Positions 22,496-36,100 of a stretch of DNA of 64,000 nt are shown in pieces (within the stretch, counting starts at the first letter, position 1; each line of letters opens with the position of its first letter). The notes beneath the pieces were generated by a model. That model saw nothing but the letters and a program-made list of their open reading frames with translations, was not told the origin of the DNA and made no database searches. The stretch covers positions 32,059,732 to 32,123,731 of the forward strand of contig CM075775.1 of the NCBI GenBank assembly GCA_037974665.1, in the 5' to 3' direction. The position numbers and the translations under genes were made by a program. Origin of the DNA: Ehretia macrophylla. Its lineage: Eukaryota > Streptophyta > Magnoliopsida > Boraginales > Ehretiaceae.

Positions 22496-25400
22496 TTCAC
22501 TACGGATCTATAGTTTCACTCTCCCAAAAAAATGTTAAAAAATCTATGTATTTTTTTTTAAAAAAATAAATATTTATGTATTCTTAATTAAAAATACTAA
22601 ATAGCCCATGCTAAAAAAATATGTACTCATATAGTTAAAAATAAAAATTTTAGCCCAACTGCAAACTACTCCTGCATCTGCCCTTGTTTTTTTTCTTCTC
22701 TTTCTTGCATATAATTCTGCATGGCTACTACATGAATAATAAGTTTTTCATATGAAACTTTTCTATTAGTCTACTCAAACCAAAAAAATACGTGTGCCAT
22801 ATCCTATTTTACGGGGATTACTTTAAAAATTTATCAAAACAAAAAGAAAAAGCATACTCATTGTTGCTTGACCATTGACTAATTTGAATGCGTCAAGATG
22901 GGGGTTTTTAATTTTAGAATAAATATAACATAATTATACTGTATTTATAGTGAGTTTTTATTGAAAAGAAACACATCATACCCTCTTATGCTTGTAATCA
23001 AGTTGAAGTCACTTTCAATTTCTTAACTAGTTGCTGTAGTCAATGTAGGCAATTATTCACCGCATCCACTGCCTTGACTTAAAATATGATTGATGATTGT
23101 TACTTAACAAAAAAGTGAGGCACTTGAAATCAAGAACACATGTGAGTGATGCCATTTGGGTGGTTTCCACCTTTGTGCAAGTTGTGCTACTTTCCTTTGA
23201 AAAAATGGCATCTTGGGGTGCTAAGTAGGTGACTATAACACCCTAATCCATTCTAAAAGAATCTTAATTTACTTACAACATGTCATTAATTTGAATTGTT
23301 AATTCATCTTAATCTTGTTTATCATATAATAGAAAAATTTTCAATACTTTTTGTCATCACCTAACAAAGTAAAACTTGGGGCCACAACTTTTGTTTTGAT
23401 CAATATGTAGTTGAGGTTTGTGCCTAGATTCGCACTTTCTAATCCAATCAAGCTTATTGGTCATTAGAAATCTAATACGGTTAAACAACTCCATTTCTCA
23501 TGAGGTTGGATAGAGTGATCGATAATAGCGGCACAGTTAAAATCTTATGGGCAGCAAGACACTCATAAATTTAGGAGGATCCTTAACTAAAATTTATATT
23601 TAATGGATTTTTTTTTCCTTTTGAGAAAAAAAAAAAAGAATTTTTTTCTAAGTCACGGTGTGCTTATATACACTCTCAAATATATGTAACTCCTCTACTC
23701 TTGGATACTGACTTATTATGATCAAATATCTCAAATTCAAATATTCTCCTATAACAAATATTATTTATCTCATCATTAAAATGAACTCAAAAGATGATTA
23801 CCTTTTTTTTATCTTGACTTTTCATTTCACAGTGGGCACCCAAAAGAAGAATACCTTTTCCATCTTAAGTTCTCAGCTTTTCGCAGTGGGCCCATAGGCC
23901 TGTCCCCTCACGTAGGCCCGTTATGGAAGGCTGGACAGGCCCCAGTTGTATATTGGCCGTCTTTCCGAGAAAGACAGAATCCGATGCGGATGCTTTTATC
24001 ATCTTCTTACTAATTAAAGAATTAATTATTATTAAACTACTATTTTATTGTTGAACAAATCAAATCAATAATCAATAGGTCATATTCTATTTTTAACAAA
24101 TAATAAGCTAACCTCTTCAAGATGGGAAGTTTTATTTATTTATCTTTTCTGTGGTTATAAATCTAGGATAATATTGGCCATGTACAAAAGATAATTTATC
24201 ACTTTTCACTGATAATGGAAAATAATAAGATTTGTAGTTCAATGGGAATAGTAGCAATGCAATTCAAAACATGGTCATGGATATTTTAGGTAATACTCAA
24301 TTTAAAGGATATTTTAGCGTCAAGATGCATGAATTTTCCAAATCTTTTATGAGAGTCAAGGTTTTAAACAAATAGTTGTTTATATAAATTTTGAGGAATT
24401 CAATTCACTTACCAACATGAGATTTGTGTATGACATAGTAGTTGGTAAGTCTTAAAGCATTGGTTATGGTTTTCCGAAGCTATCTCTCAAAATCTTAATT
24501 ACATTTTTGTTAGAAGTAATTATTAAAGAAAATTATATTCGAATACATAAAATGGTTTATGTGTCGAAATAATAATTTTGTGAAAATGTATATAGAAAAA
24601 CTTTATGGTGGTTATAATTATATTTTCACATAGTATTCCTCGTTTTGTCATTATTATGGACCAAATAATTGAGGGTATTGAATAATTTTTTTTTTTCTCG
24701 CTCTCATTCTTTCTTCATAGTATATCCACCTTTAATCTTGATTTGAACTTAAGATACTTTGCCTTTTTCTTTTTTCTTTTTTGGTCGACAAGATTCTTTG
24801 CCTCGACCAATCACAATCATATTAGCAAAGATCTTTTCAAACTTTCCTCATCTGCATTGATAGTGAACATATTTTTCCTTTTCTTTTTTTTCCAATGTAA
24901 ACCGTGATCAGAATGTTTCTAATGTATTATTATATAGATAAAAAAGAATTTACTAATTTCATGCTTTAACTTTCTCAATATATAGTAATTTATAAGATAA
25001 AACACACGATGAAAAATAATATTATCAATAACTTATAATCGATAAAATTATTGATTGAGAATATTCAAGTTCTAAATTTTTCACATTTCAAGAATTAGAA
25101 AGAATGATAAAGACGAAACGAAAATGAAAATCAAATACCACGAAACGAAAATGAAAATCAAATACCTCGCCATCATAAAAAAAAAAAAGAGGTGACTAAG
25201 AAAATTAGAATTAATAGAAATACTTGCATGATTTTACTCTCATAGATCACAAGTTAGAAAAACACCAAAAAGGGAAAAAGAAAAGGAAAAGAAGAAGAGA
25301 AATTTCACTGGACACATCCAAAAACAATGAATTAGTTGGTCCGTCTTTATGTGGTACAGCATTTCTATACCACGCTTGAAAATGACTCTATATATCTTAA

Positions 25401-26500
25401 AATCTTAAATATCTATGGAGTCAATGCCCCCATATATATCTATCTATCTGGCTACCTAATATGTATATATTTTTTTCTAATCTAGGAAAATATTTCTGTT
25501 CAATCAGTTCACGAGATATAAATTAAATTAATTATCACTTTTTAATATCAGATAGAATACGCCGACGTCCTTTTATTAATCTAACGATTGAATATAAATT
25601 AAAACCCTCTGAAGTATAAGGACCCACTCTATCCATTTTTTCATTTTCTTTTCTTTCTTTTCGTTTTCGGTAAAAGCCTTTAAGTTACTACTTATATGTC
25701 TTAAAATCTTAAATATTTATCGCGTCAATGCCAACATATGTATATATATATATATATATCTATCTGTATACCCATTTTTCCATTTGCTTTTCTTACTTTT
25801 TGTTTTCAGTAAAAGCCTTTAACTTACTATTTTCCAATATGGCAAAAAGTCAGAAAAAGGCGTTCTTTTAATGATGAGAAATTCATCTTATACATAATTG
25901 TATTGAATGCACCTAATGTTATAAATTTGGTAATGCTACGACACGTTTAGATACATGTTTCAAACCTATCAAAAGTCAGACAATATTTAAAATGACATAG
26001 ATTTGAACTTGGAACCCTTATTTATAATACATTATTATTTTTCAATCCGAAAAAAATTCAGAAAAAGTTATTTCATTATATACAAAACTATATTGGATTT
26101 AAGACTATAACTCTTGTGATGTAACGTGGCGCTCTAATGTATATTTCAGGTAAATTAAAAGCCAAATAATATTTATGAAAAAAGAGAATAAACTTTTAGT
26201 TTAGTAATATATTTTTCGTTATAAATACAAGAAGTTACACAACTAATTTTTATTAATAATATTTTTTAATATATATTATATAATTTAATTCTACCTTAAA
26301 TAAATAAATAAAATTTTATATTTAAAACTATTAATCACAATAAGTTACTACTCGAACGCGTCAATCCACCCTAGAACTGGCGTTTTTGATTTGCAATGCG
26401 TACATGTGTATTGAGTGAATCGTAAGCTTCGCGGGATTCGATCCTCTTCCGATTTTTCATTTCATTACAACTATGCGCTTTGCACAAAAAGCAAGCAAAT
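21151..26500. other. Long intergenic region, no gene seen
   Basis: No ORF or splice pattern of a gene. Notable pieces: a direct repeat (ATTTATCAATGTAGGAGAAT at about 21313 and 21613), an (AT)n microsatellite (22455-22490), a GC-rich patch with GTGGGCCCATAGGCC (23884-23898), a 26-bp tandem duplication (ACGAAACGAAAATGAAAATC, about 25114-25167) and duplicated AAATCTTAAATAT blocks (about 25400 and 25707). Confidence 0.5.
22455..22490. repeat. (AT)n microsatellite
   Basis: About 18 uninterrupted AT units. Confidence 0.9.
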
Positions 26501-28292
26501 AACGGAAACACAAAACACACACTTCTGAAATAGAAAAACACAGTTTCAGTTTATATCTCCTTTTCAACTTCCATTCTTATTCTCTATATCGTTTTCTCTC
26601 TTTCTCTCTCTCTCATCCTTCTCTTCTCTCGAGGTAAATCTTCTTATTCTTTCTCTCTGTAAAGAACTGTCGTTATTAGTTGTAATTATTTTCACGACTA
26701 GAACGTGTGACTAATTACACGATAATAATTTTATCGCTTGCCAGGACTGGCCTTACTGTAACTGCTTTTATATATACATATATGTATATGTATATACGTG
26801 TGTGTATGTTTGTGCTTGGTTTTGTTTTCTGATTTGTGGAAAAAAAGAGTGAAAGTCAACTGAGAATCTAAGCAAATGGTTGAAAAGTCTGCGGAAAAGG
26901 CAAACTTTAATGGAGAAGAAGGCTTTCATCCGCAAAAGGAGAATCATAAAGAAAATGTTGTTTTCGTTCTTTTTTTCATCTATTTTATTTTCTGTTTTTT
27001 TATTTCTTTTTTTTTATTTGCTTTGAAAGTGTCCAAAATTTGAATTTTATTTTTCAAATTTTCCTTCTTTTTTTTTTTTTGTGAAATGGAAATGAATAGA
27101 GATAATTTTGTTTTTGAGATTAACCTAGAGTTTCATAGGTGATATTTTTTATTCCTTTTTTTCGGAATTTCAATTATTTGCTAGACTTTTTAAGCTTAGC
27201 ATTGAGTGCAAAATGAGTCATGTTTGAAGTAAATTGTTAAAATGATGAGGAATTTGTGGTTGCAATCTTGCGATGTATAAATTGATGCTACATGTGATTG
27301 ATTTTAGTTTTTTCTGTTTTGAATTTAGGGCGGTGTATAATTTCTTTCGAAATTTGGTTGCTTGAAAATGAATATTTGCTTGTCTGTAGAAGCTCTCAGC
27401 CATTGAAGTTCATATTGGCACTATCATTTCATGAAATAATTTCCGAAAGTTAAATTTGCTACCTTTTGATGTTGTCACTAATTAATGATCACATTGAAGC
27501 TTGGCAGTTAATCGGAAGGTTGAAAACGAGAATCTATATTAGCCTTAGAGATGAAATTTTCAATTGAATGCTCTATATATGTGTGAATTGTGTGAGTTCA
27601 ACATTCCTATAGCCCTATATACTAGTTTGGTGTTGCTCTTAGATGGTGGTCCATGATATAGGGATCTAGAGAAACCACATGTCCAGATTAGATCTTCTAT
27701 CGGTTAGCTGCTTTTGCATTAATCACCTTTAGTTGGTAAAATCTAGTGCCTTTTGAGGAAATTGCTTGAGATAGACAATATTGCTTGCATAAAAAATTGC
27801 AAGGAAATCTGAGACGCTCCTTTGTATTTTGTGCAAGCAGTTCAAGGCTGCTAATCGAACTCGTATATAATATTAATCTTAATATTGAAAATCTTATCTG
27901 AGGCTGCGGTATTATTATTATCCATCATTAGGCAAATAGATTGATTGTTCTTGTGTGATATAAGAAATGCGGGTTTGTATGCTCGTAAGATAGTCCGAGC
28001 CTTGAGATTTTCCATGGAGTTTGTTTTTGTTTTTGTGTAATTGAATGTGGGAAAAAAAAGGAAATAATCTGTGGCCTAGAACATGAGACTGTGATTCAAG
28101 GTCATGCTTTTGCTTTGTGGGTTTTTCTAGTGGACTGAGCATCAGTGGATTAATATAATAAAATCTTTTCTCTCCATCTCTGTTGTAGGTCATCGGTTCT
28201 GGGCACTACTTTTTCTGTGCCACTTATAGTTCATGAGGGAATTTTTTACCGGCCACTTAGATTGAACAACTGAATCTCATTTTGCTTTGTGC
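26500..28292 (+). promoter_or_regulatory. PIP5K9 promoter end, 5'UTR exon and 5'UTR intron
   Basis: A CT-rich leader (about 26570-26630: CTCTCTTTCTCTCTC) ends at CTCTCGAG, followed by the donor GTAAATC at 26634. An acceptor CTCTGTTGTAG ends at 28188, and 104 bp of leader follow before the ATG at 28293. This predicts a 5'UTR intron of 26634-28188 (1555 bp). The transcription start is not fixed; a candidate TATA-like motif is TTTATATC near 26550. CT-rich leaders and 5'UTR introns are common in plant housekeeping genes. Confidence 0.55.
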
Positions 28293-30091
28293 ATGTCTAG
28301 CATCGTGGCTGTCGTGGAGAATGTTGAAAGAACACTTTCTTTGTCGCATAGGACGAAATCTCTCGAAGTCTTACCACTTAAGGATGATAACCAGTCTTCA
28401 TTGACCAACGGGGAAGTTTCTCATACTTCGGAATCCCCTGGTTTTAGAGTTGGGGAGCTTTTACTGCCCAATGGGGAACTTTACTCTGGTTCCTTGCTTG
28501 GCAATTTGCCTGAGGGTTCTGGGGCGTATGTCTGGTCAGACGGTTGCAAGTATGATGGTGAGTGGAGATGTGGGATGAGGCAGGGATATGGAAAACTTCA
28601 ATGGCCTTCTGGTGCTGTTTATGAGGGTGAATTTTCAGGTGGTTATATTCATGGTACTGGGACTTATATCTCACCTAATAATACAACCTATAGGGGTCGG
28701 TGGCGATTGAATCTCAAACATGGATTGGGATATCAGACATACCCCAATGGAGATGTATTTGAAGGATCTTGGATTCAAGGAACGCCAGAAGGACCTGGTA
28801 AATATACATGGGCTAATGGAAATGTGTATCTAGGAAACATGAAAGGGGGAATAATGTCAGGCAAAGGAACTCTTACGTGGATTACTGGTGACTCATATGA
28901 AGGAAGCTGGCTAAATGGCATGATGCATGGTTTTGGAGTGTACACATGGAGTGATGGTAGCTGCTATATTGGAACTTGGACTCGGGGTCTAAAGGATGGA
29001 AAAGGAGCCTTCTATCCTAAAGGCAGGAGACTTTCTGCCAGTCAGGAATTGTACCTTGGTGCTTTGAGAAAACGAGGGTTGCTACCGGACTTGAAAAAAC
29101 ATAATCAAGTTTCACATATTCGTCATGCTTCTTCAGTTGATATGGGAAATGTTAAGGTCGGCGGGAGTCGAGGATCTCGTCAGAATTCAACTGATAAACT
29201 TTCTGCAAGAAACCTGCTAAACTTGGATCAGTCTCATTCCTCAAATGTTTCTCTGCAAAGACGTTGGAGTCTTGAGATAGCTATTGAGAAAGTTATTGGA
29301 CATGATATGACATTGGGTTCTTCTGAAACTGTTTCTGAAGGAGGAGATACTGATGATGATAGAAATGCTCCAATACTGGAAAGAGAATATATGCAAGGTG
29401 TTCTTATAAGTGAGCTTGTCTTGAGCAATGGCTTTTCACCTCAATCCAGAAGTGCAAGAAGGCGGCAAAAGAAACTTAAGAGGGAGATAAAGAGGCCAGG
29501 TGAAATGATTATAAAAGGTCACAGGAGTTATGATTTAATGCTTAGTTTGCAGCTTGGGATCAGGTAAATTAATTTTCCAGCTTTTCTTCTCTACATCTTT
29601 CCATGAATGTTTGTATTTTCCATAGCTCTGGTGTAGTCACATACTTGCACCAACCATGTTTCATTTGTCTTGCTAATGTGCCTCTTTTTCCTTTGCATTT
29701 ATACCTTCCACATTTTGTGTTATTGCACTGGTCTATCCTCTGGATTGTTCTGCCTTCACAAAGATGTGCAGGTGGAAGTTCATTGAATTTATTTTTTAAC
29801 TTTTGTTTCCATATTCAGTGCATCCCCTCAAGTTGTATGGGGGATACATTGTATCTCTGTCCCAAAATTTCCGGTTGTCAGTATCATAACCAAAATAATC
29901 AAATTTTTTGAAATTTGATTTGTATTACACCTGGTGGCATGACATTTTTTTCTCACAAGGCAACATATGTTAATCTTTGCACAAAATACTTGTACACTTC
30001 TATCCTTTTTAGCAACTTTTAGTGGGATCAGTTTCTTCATATTTGTTGATGTTTTCTGATTAGCAATTACATATAATGAGAAAATTAAAAA

Positions 30092-30157
<66 letters not shown>

Positions 30158-33100
30158 TCAGTTTCTTCATGTTTGTTGATGTTATCTGATTAGCAATTAC
30201 ATATAATGAGAAAGTTAAAAAAAAAAGAGAGAGAGAGAGAGAGAGAAAGAGAGAAGAGTTCTGAATTTTCAGTTGTTACTTTTCAAATCTGAAGGAAAGA
30301 TTTTTCTTAGTCTGATTAATACACTTATTTAGTAATTTATGCATACTTTGACCTCCTTTAGAGATGAGTTCAGGTAAGGGTGGAATATTTTTATTCCCTC
30401 TTGATTTTTGAGATTCCCAATTTAATTGTCGTTGTCTGCATATGTTGCTATGGATAATAGTATGCGCCCAAGTTAAATATGATTTGATTCTCTAATTTGT
30501 AGATCCTCATTTCTTAGCTTTAAGATAAATTTATACTAAACAGCTTGTAGAATCTGATCAGATATACAGTAGGCAAAATTACACCCATCCAAAGGCGAGA
30601 TGTACGTGGTTCGGATTTTGGCTCCCGAGCCAGCTTTTGGATGAATTTTCCTAGAGAAGGGTCACAATTGACACCTCCACATCAGTCAGAAGACTTCAAG
30701 TGGAAGGATTACTGTCCAATGGTTTTCAGGTTGGTTGCTAACTTCCTTTCCTCTAACATTTCCTTTACATGTACATAAGTTGCATTCCTTTATTCGCATT
30801 TCTGCGTCATAATTTTAAATGCAAGCCTTGACAATATATAACGTCGAAGATGCACTTTTTGCAACAATCTACTTTTGGTTTTCAAGTATATTCAACAGTT
30901 AATCATTAGTCAGCTTAGGCATTAGACAGTTATCTGACATATGTTGCATAGATGCGTTTCTTTATGATAGTATTGGCATTCTTATCTTGAGATTTTAATT
31001 TATTTTGTAACATGTTTCCTTTGCAAATGGATAAGAAGATAATGGTCTCTTTCTACTTCTCAAAGGTTCTTTTGCGTAGTTTGAGCACTTTCATGGCTCA
31101 TATTTTGTCTGCTATTTGTCTTCTCTCCTGGTCATTGATGGTGTTTCTCGAATTTAAACCTTTTTTGCTATTCATTCCTCTCAAAAGGTCAACATATTAT
31201 TTTTCTTCTTGTAGGGATCTAAGAGAAATGTTTAAGATTGATGCTGCCGATTACATGATGTCCATTTGTGGAAATGATGCTCTTAGGGAACTTTCTTCCC
31301 CTGGGAAAAGTGGTAGCGTCTTCTTCTTGTCTCAGGATGACCGATTCATGATTAAGACACTACGAAAATCAGAAGTGAAGGTTTGCTATTTTGATCTGGA
31401 CCCTTTCTGTTGGCATTTTCGTATATTTCCTTGCTACTTCGTCTTGTTTGCATCTTGTGGTGGTTGCACACTCTCTTCTTCTTATTTCTTTTCCATTTCT
31501 TTTGGGATGGCTGTGGGGGGAGGGGAAGACTGGGGACCATGACACCTTAGATGTTTTATTATTGAGTGCTCGGAAGTTACAGATTCAGAGTAGTCTTACT
31601 TATTGATATTATAACTTGAGTTTTCAAATAATACATGAAACAATATAATAGCAGAGAATGAGAAAGGACCAATGAGAACACAAAAAGCCTAGGATAGAGA
31701 TGCAAGATATAACTGTTGGTTGCTCAAGTGGAAGTCGACAAAGGAAGATTGGTGGTTGAGTTGTCCAAATTTATCAAGCATAAATAATTAATGGAGTTAG
31801 GTAGTGAAGATCGGCTCATCTCTAGAACTTCCACATTCACCTTAGTAAAAATCTTGAATGCCTTTCTTTTTACTTTTTCTTTGACATACAAGAAGGAAAG
31901 TTCTTACCAGAAGGAAGAGAATACAAGCCGACAGGTCTGTAAATTCTCCAATAAGAGTGAAAAAGAAAATGTTAAAGACATAGAGATTTGGTTTCTGCTA
32001 TATCTGCACATCAGTCCCCGTACACTTTTCACAAAATTTGTCATCACAAGCTCTTGAAAATCTTCAGTAGTTGTTGACTGTCTATCATGTCTCAGTGCTG
32101 CTAATTTGGCAGAAAATTGGGAGGGCAAGATTAGAAAATTGTTAGGGCTTGTTTGGAATGCTTTTTAAAAACTGTTTTTTAGTTTTTAAAAACAAAAAAA
32201 CGAAAAAAATTGTTTGGATGGAAGTGTTTTGAAAAATTGTTTTCAAAAACACTTCCCAATAATCTATTCTCAAAAACTAAAACTAGGAAACACTTTAGAT
32301 GTGTTTTGGAGTTTTTTGTTCTCAAAACTTTAAAAAACACGGAGAACTACTCATTATTGGCATTCTGTAAATAAGCTCAACTTTAATACCAAATACCAAA
32401 ATTCACTTTACCAAATATCTCTCTCCTACTTTTCTTTCGTCTTTTTCCAAACCAAGCTCTATCAGATGCATCTATCTTTAATGCCTTCGCAGAATGAGTA
32501 GCACGAATTGGGCGGTAGTAAGATTAGATGTGAATCAAATGAAAATTATATGTGCATCAGATGTACTCTTCTGCATTCTTTCTTCAAAATAGCTAGTAAT
32601 CCTACTTTGCATAAATCAAACGTGTAGCACAATTGGGTGGTCTGTGGTGGTGAGATGATTTGGGAAATGGTGATGCTAGCGGTGGATGGCTATTGGGAGT
32701 GGTGTAGAGTCGCGATGGTGGTCAGTGGTGGTGGGATGAGGTGAAAAATGGTGCTGGTGGTGGTGGATGGCTACTGGGGGTGGTAAATGCTGTTGTGTTT
32801 TTTTTTTCTTGGTAGATAATAAATGCTGGTGTTGAGAGGAGTAAAAGAGGTGAGAGTGGGAACAGGAGAGGAAGAAGAAAAAAAGAAAATAAAAAAATGA
32901 AGAAGATAACACAAAAATAAAAATATAAGGAGACAGAAAAATAAATTTATTTTGAAAATTATTATTTTAATTATTTATATTTAAACTCCTCTCCATTAAT
33001 TTCTTTTGATGAAATTTAACAAAATGACTTGAATAGAATCATTCTGAAAAATTAATGGCTCTTTTAGAGCAAAAAATAGTTGGATGATCAAAATAGGGCT

Positions 33101-36100
33101 AGCGTAATAATTTAATGATCCCTTAAATAATTTAACCTTTAATTTATTAATTTATTATATATGAGTAAAAGATATGTGTTCTCATTCTTTACACCCAACG
33201 AGATTTTCTGTTTTCTTGTTCTTAAAATTGTTTTCTAGAGCACTTTTGTCAAACAAATTTTCTATTTTTTTGTTTTAAAAACTTGTTTTAGAAACAATTC
33301 TAGCCAAACAAGTTTTCTGTTTTTTTTTCCTTAAAAATAGTTTTTCAAAATTGTTCTACAAAAGAAAAAAAACAAAAACACTTCCAAACAGTCCCTTAGC
33401 TTTCTAAATCAAATATTTTCTTTATTCACCCCCAGTTTTGTGCTATGCGGCTACTTGAACCAAGATCTTACAATCTTCTGAGTTTTGATCACCATCTCCT
33501 ATGAGGCCGACGTCCCTTAGCCTATACGCCAATCATTCTACTTCTGCTATTGTTAGGTTACAGGGGTATAGTTTGTGGCTTGCTATGGCTCAAAATGGCG
33601 GAAGTTGAGAATTCTGGCTATTTTGGAGAAGCCAGGATAATCATGAGTATGGATGATGTCTAGAGACATGAATATCAAAAAGCCCTAGAAAGTATGGTCA
33701 GCACCTTTTGGAGGTGCGACTTTAAAGTCTGAACAAAGTGTATCAATGTGCAGGGGAATTGTAATATATTTGCTGAACATCATTGATACAGAAGAGAACA
33801 AGTTTAAGCAAATGGCACCTTTCCTTATGAAAGGGAACCACACAAAAGAATCAGCAACTATGAATTTTTCAGAAATCCCACTCATTGACTCTCTATCTGA
33901 CCTTTTCTTTCTCTCTTTGTTTTTGGTCTTTGCATATGCTGATCTTCTGAAAAAATGCCGTTATGTCTATTTGAGCAACGTAAAATGGACAAGCAATTGA
34001 TGTTTATTTAAACCACTTTCTCCTCAGCATTTGAAAGTTGATTTAAATTCTTGACTTTTACTTGGAACTTCAGAATTGTTCTTTTTAATCTCGTGTACCT
34101 TTCGCTCCTTCTATTACTTAATACTATGCATGTATGCTGTGTTATATTTAGTTAGCAAACTGTGTTCTCTGAAATGTAAGACTTTTTGAACTTGTATTAC
34201 TTTTCACTTCAGTGACTAAAAATTTCATATGCAGGTCCTGCTAAGGATGCTTCCAGACTATCATCATCATGTGCGCTCATATGAGAATACTCTTATAACT
34301 AAATTTTTTGGTCTCCACAGGATAAAACCTTCGAGTGGTCAAAAGGTGATCAACGTAATAATCCTGATCTTATATTGCAAGTATCTGTCATTGTACAACT
34401 ATGAATTCTGTAATCACTGGTTCATACTGATGCATGCAGTTGGCTGGCAATGCCAACTCATAGGGGTCTTCAGAGTTAGTATTCTGAAATCGACAACTTT
34501 AAGTGAAAACAAATAAAAGGATTTAATTCATTTAAAATTAACACCAATTACTATGTTCACAATCACCTCTTTCTAGGAGTGGAGTCAAATGCTAGCCTCA
34601 AATTTACTAATTCCACTTGCCCATTCCCTTGGGTTCTTTAGGAAACATTTACGAACTGTGAGTTTTGAAGAATATCCTGCCAAGAATGAACTTAGTTGCC
34701 TGCTGGCAATTTTTAAATGGTCAATGGGCAGCTTCCCACTATTTATGACGGTTCTGAAGTTCAGAGGAGATATTTTTTAAATATTCAAACATGCAAACAT
34801 TCAAATCCTTTCTGCATGTGAAGTTTTAGTGAAAGAAACTGTGTGATGAGAAAGACTCTTAAACTAATAATTGTACTCATTGTTCTGTATCAATCCCTGT
34901 TCTGCAGTTCCGCTTTGTAGTTATGGGAAATATGTTCTGCACAGAATTAAGAATCCATCGGAGATTTGATCTAAAAGGATCTTCACTAGGACGTTCTGCA
35001 GACAAGGTTGAAATAGATGAAAACACGATCCTAAAGGACCTGGATTTGAACTATTGCTTTTATCTGGAACCTTCTTGGCGAGACGCTCTAGTGAAGTAAG
35101 TGGTCCATCTTCTTTTCTTCCTTAACTTTGTATGGTTCACATCTCTTTGATTACATCAACTAGTAGTGCACACCTGGATTTTACATCATCAGGTGTTCAA
35201 AGATTTTTTTTGCCTTTTCTTGTCATTTATCTTTATTTATCTAATGATGGTAAATGTCATAGGAGTCCCTTCATTTATCTCTACACAACTATGTTCCGAA
35301 GTAGCTTTTTGATGAAATGGGCATAAAGTGACTTTATGCACCACTGCTAGAAAGAAGTATAGAAGATTTACATAATCTGGTGATCTGCCAGCAAAAATAT
35401 CAACCTTTTAAACAGAATTTGATGACAATGCTTGCTCTGAGGACAGCTCATAGATTGTTTCATTTGCTAGACCAACTCGTGATTTTCTCTTTCTCCTTCT
35501 CAAGGATTGTCACTAGTAAATGGGAGGGACTCTCATTCTGCAGTTATTGAATTGTTGAAGTAGATCTAGAGGTCTTACACCCACCACTCTTAGGTACTGT
35601 ATACATTCCTAGTATCTCTTTTCCAAATCTATTCTTCCTTTCCGCTACGGGAGAAGTTTAATTGTTATTTTCTGATGTTAAGAATCTCGGACACAATGTC
35701 GAGCATTTTTTGTATGTAAGTTTTATACGGTTTTTCTTGACAATTGCTGCAGCAACAAGTTTTACTAATTTTATGTGTACATGCAGGCAGATTGAAACTG
35801 ATAGCAAATTTTTGGAGGCACAGCACATTATGGATTACAGCCTTCTGCTAGGTGTTCATTATCGGGCACCTCAACACCTTCGCTCTCTGATGTCTCATAG
35901 TCGACATGCAACGGTAGATGGATTGGGAATTGTTGCAGAAGAAGGTAGGTGTAACATCTTACTGTATTTAAGCTTTATAGTATACTAACTGTCAATGTAT
36001 GACTGCGACATTGTCTTATTTGAGATGCACTGATGATACATGCCACAGGCTTTATAAGTTCGAGCTTAAAAAGGCAACTCTAAGAATGAACAGCAAGCAG

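Noticed and set aside
31012-31542. 176-codon ORF as a separate gene
   Set aside because: It contains PIP5K9 exon 3 (31215-31380) with intron read-through on both sides.
33746-34000. 84-codon ORF ([11 protein letters not shown]) in PIP5K9 intron 3 as an extra exon
   Set aside because: It would break the phase between exons 3 and 4, and the family shows VK joined directly to VLLRML there.
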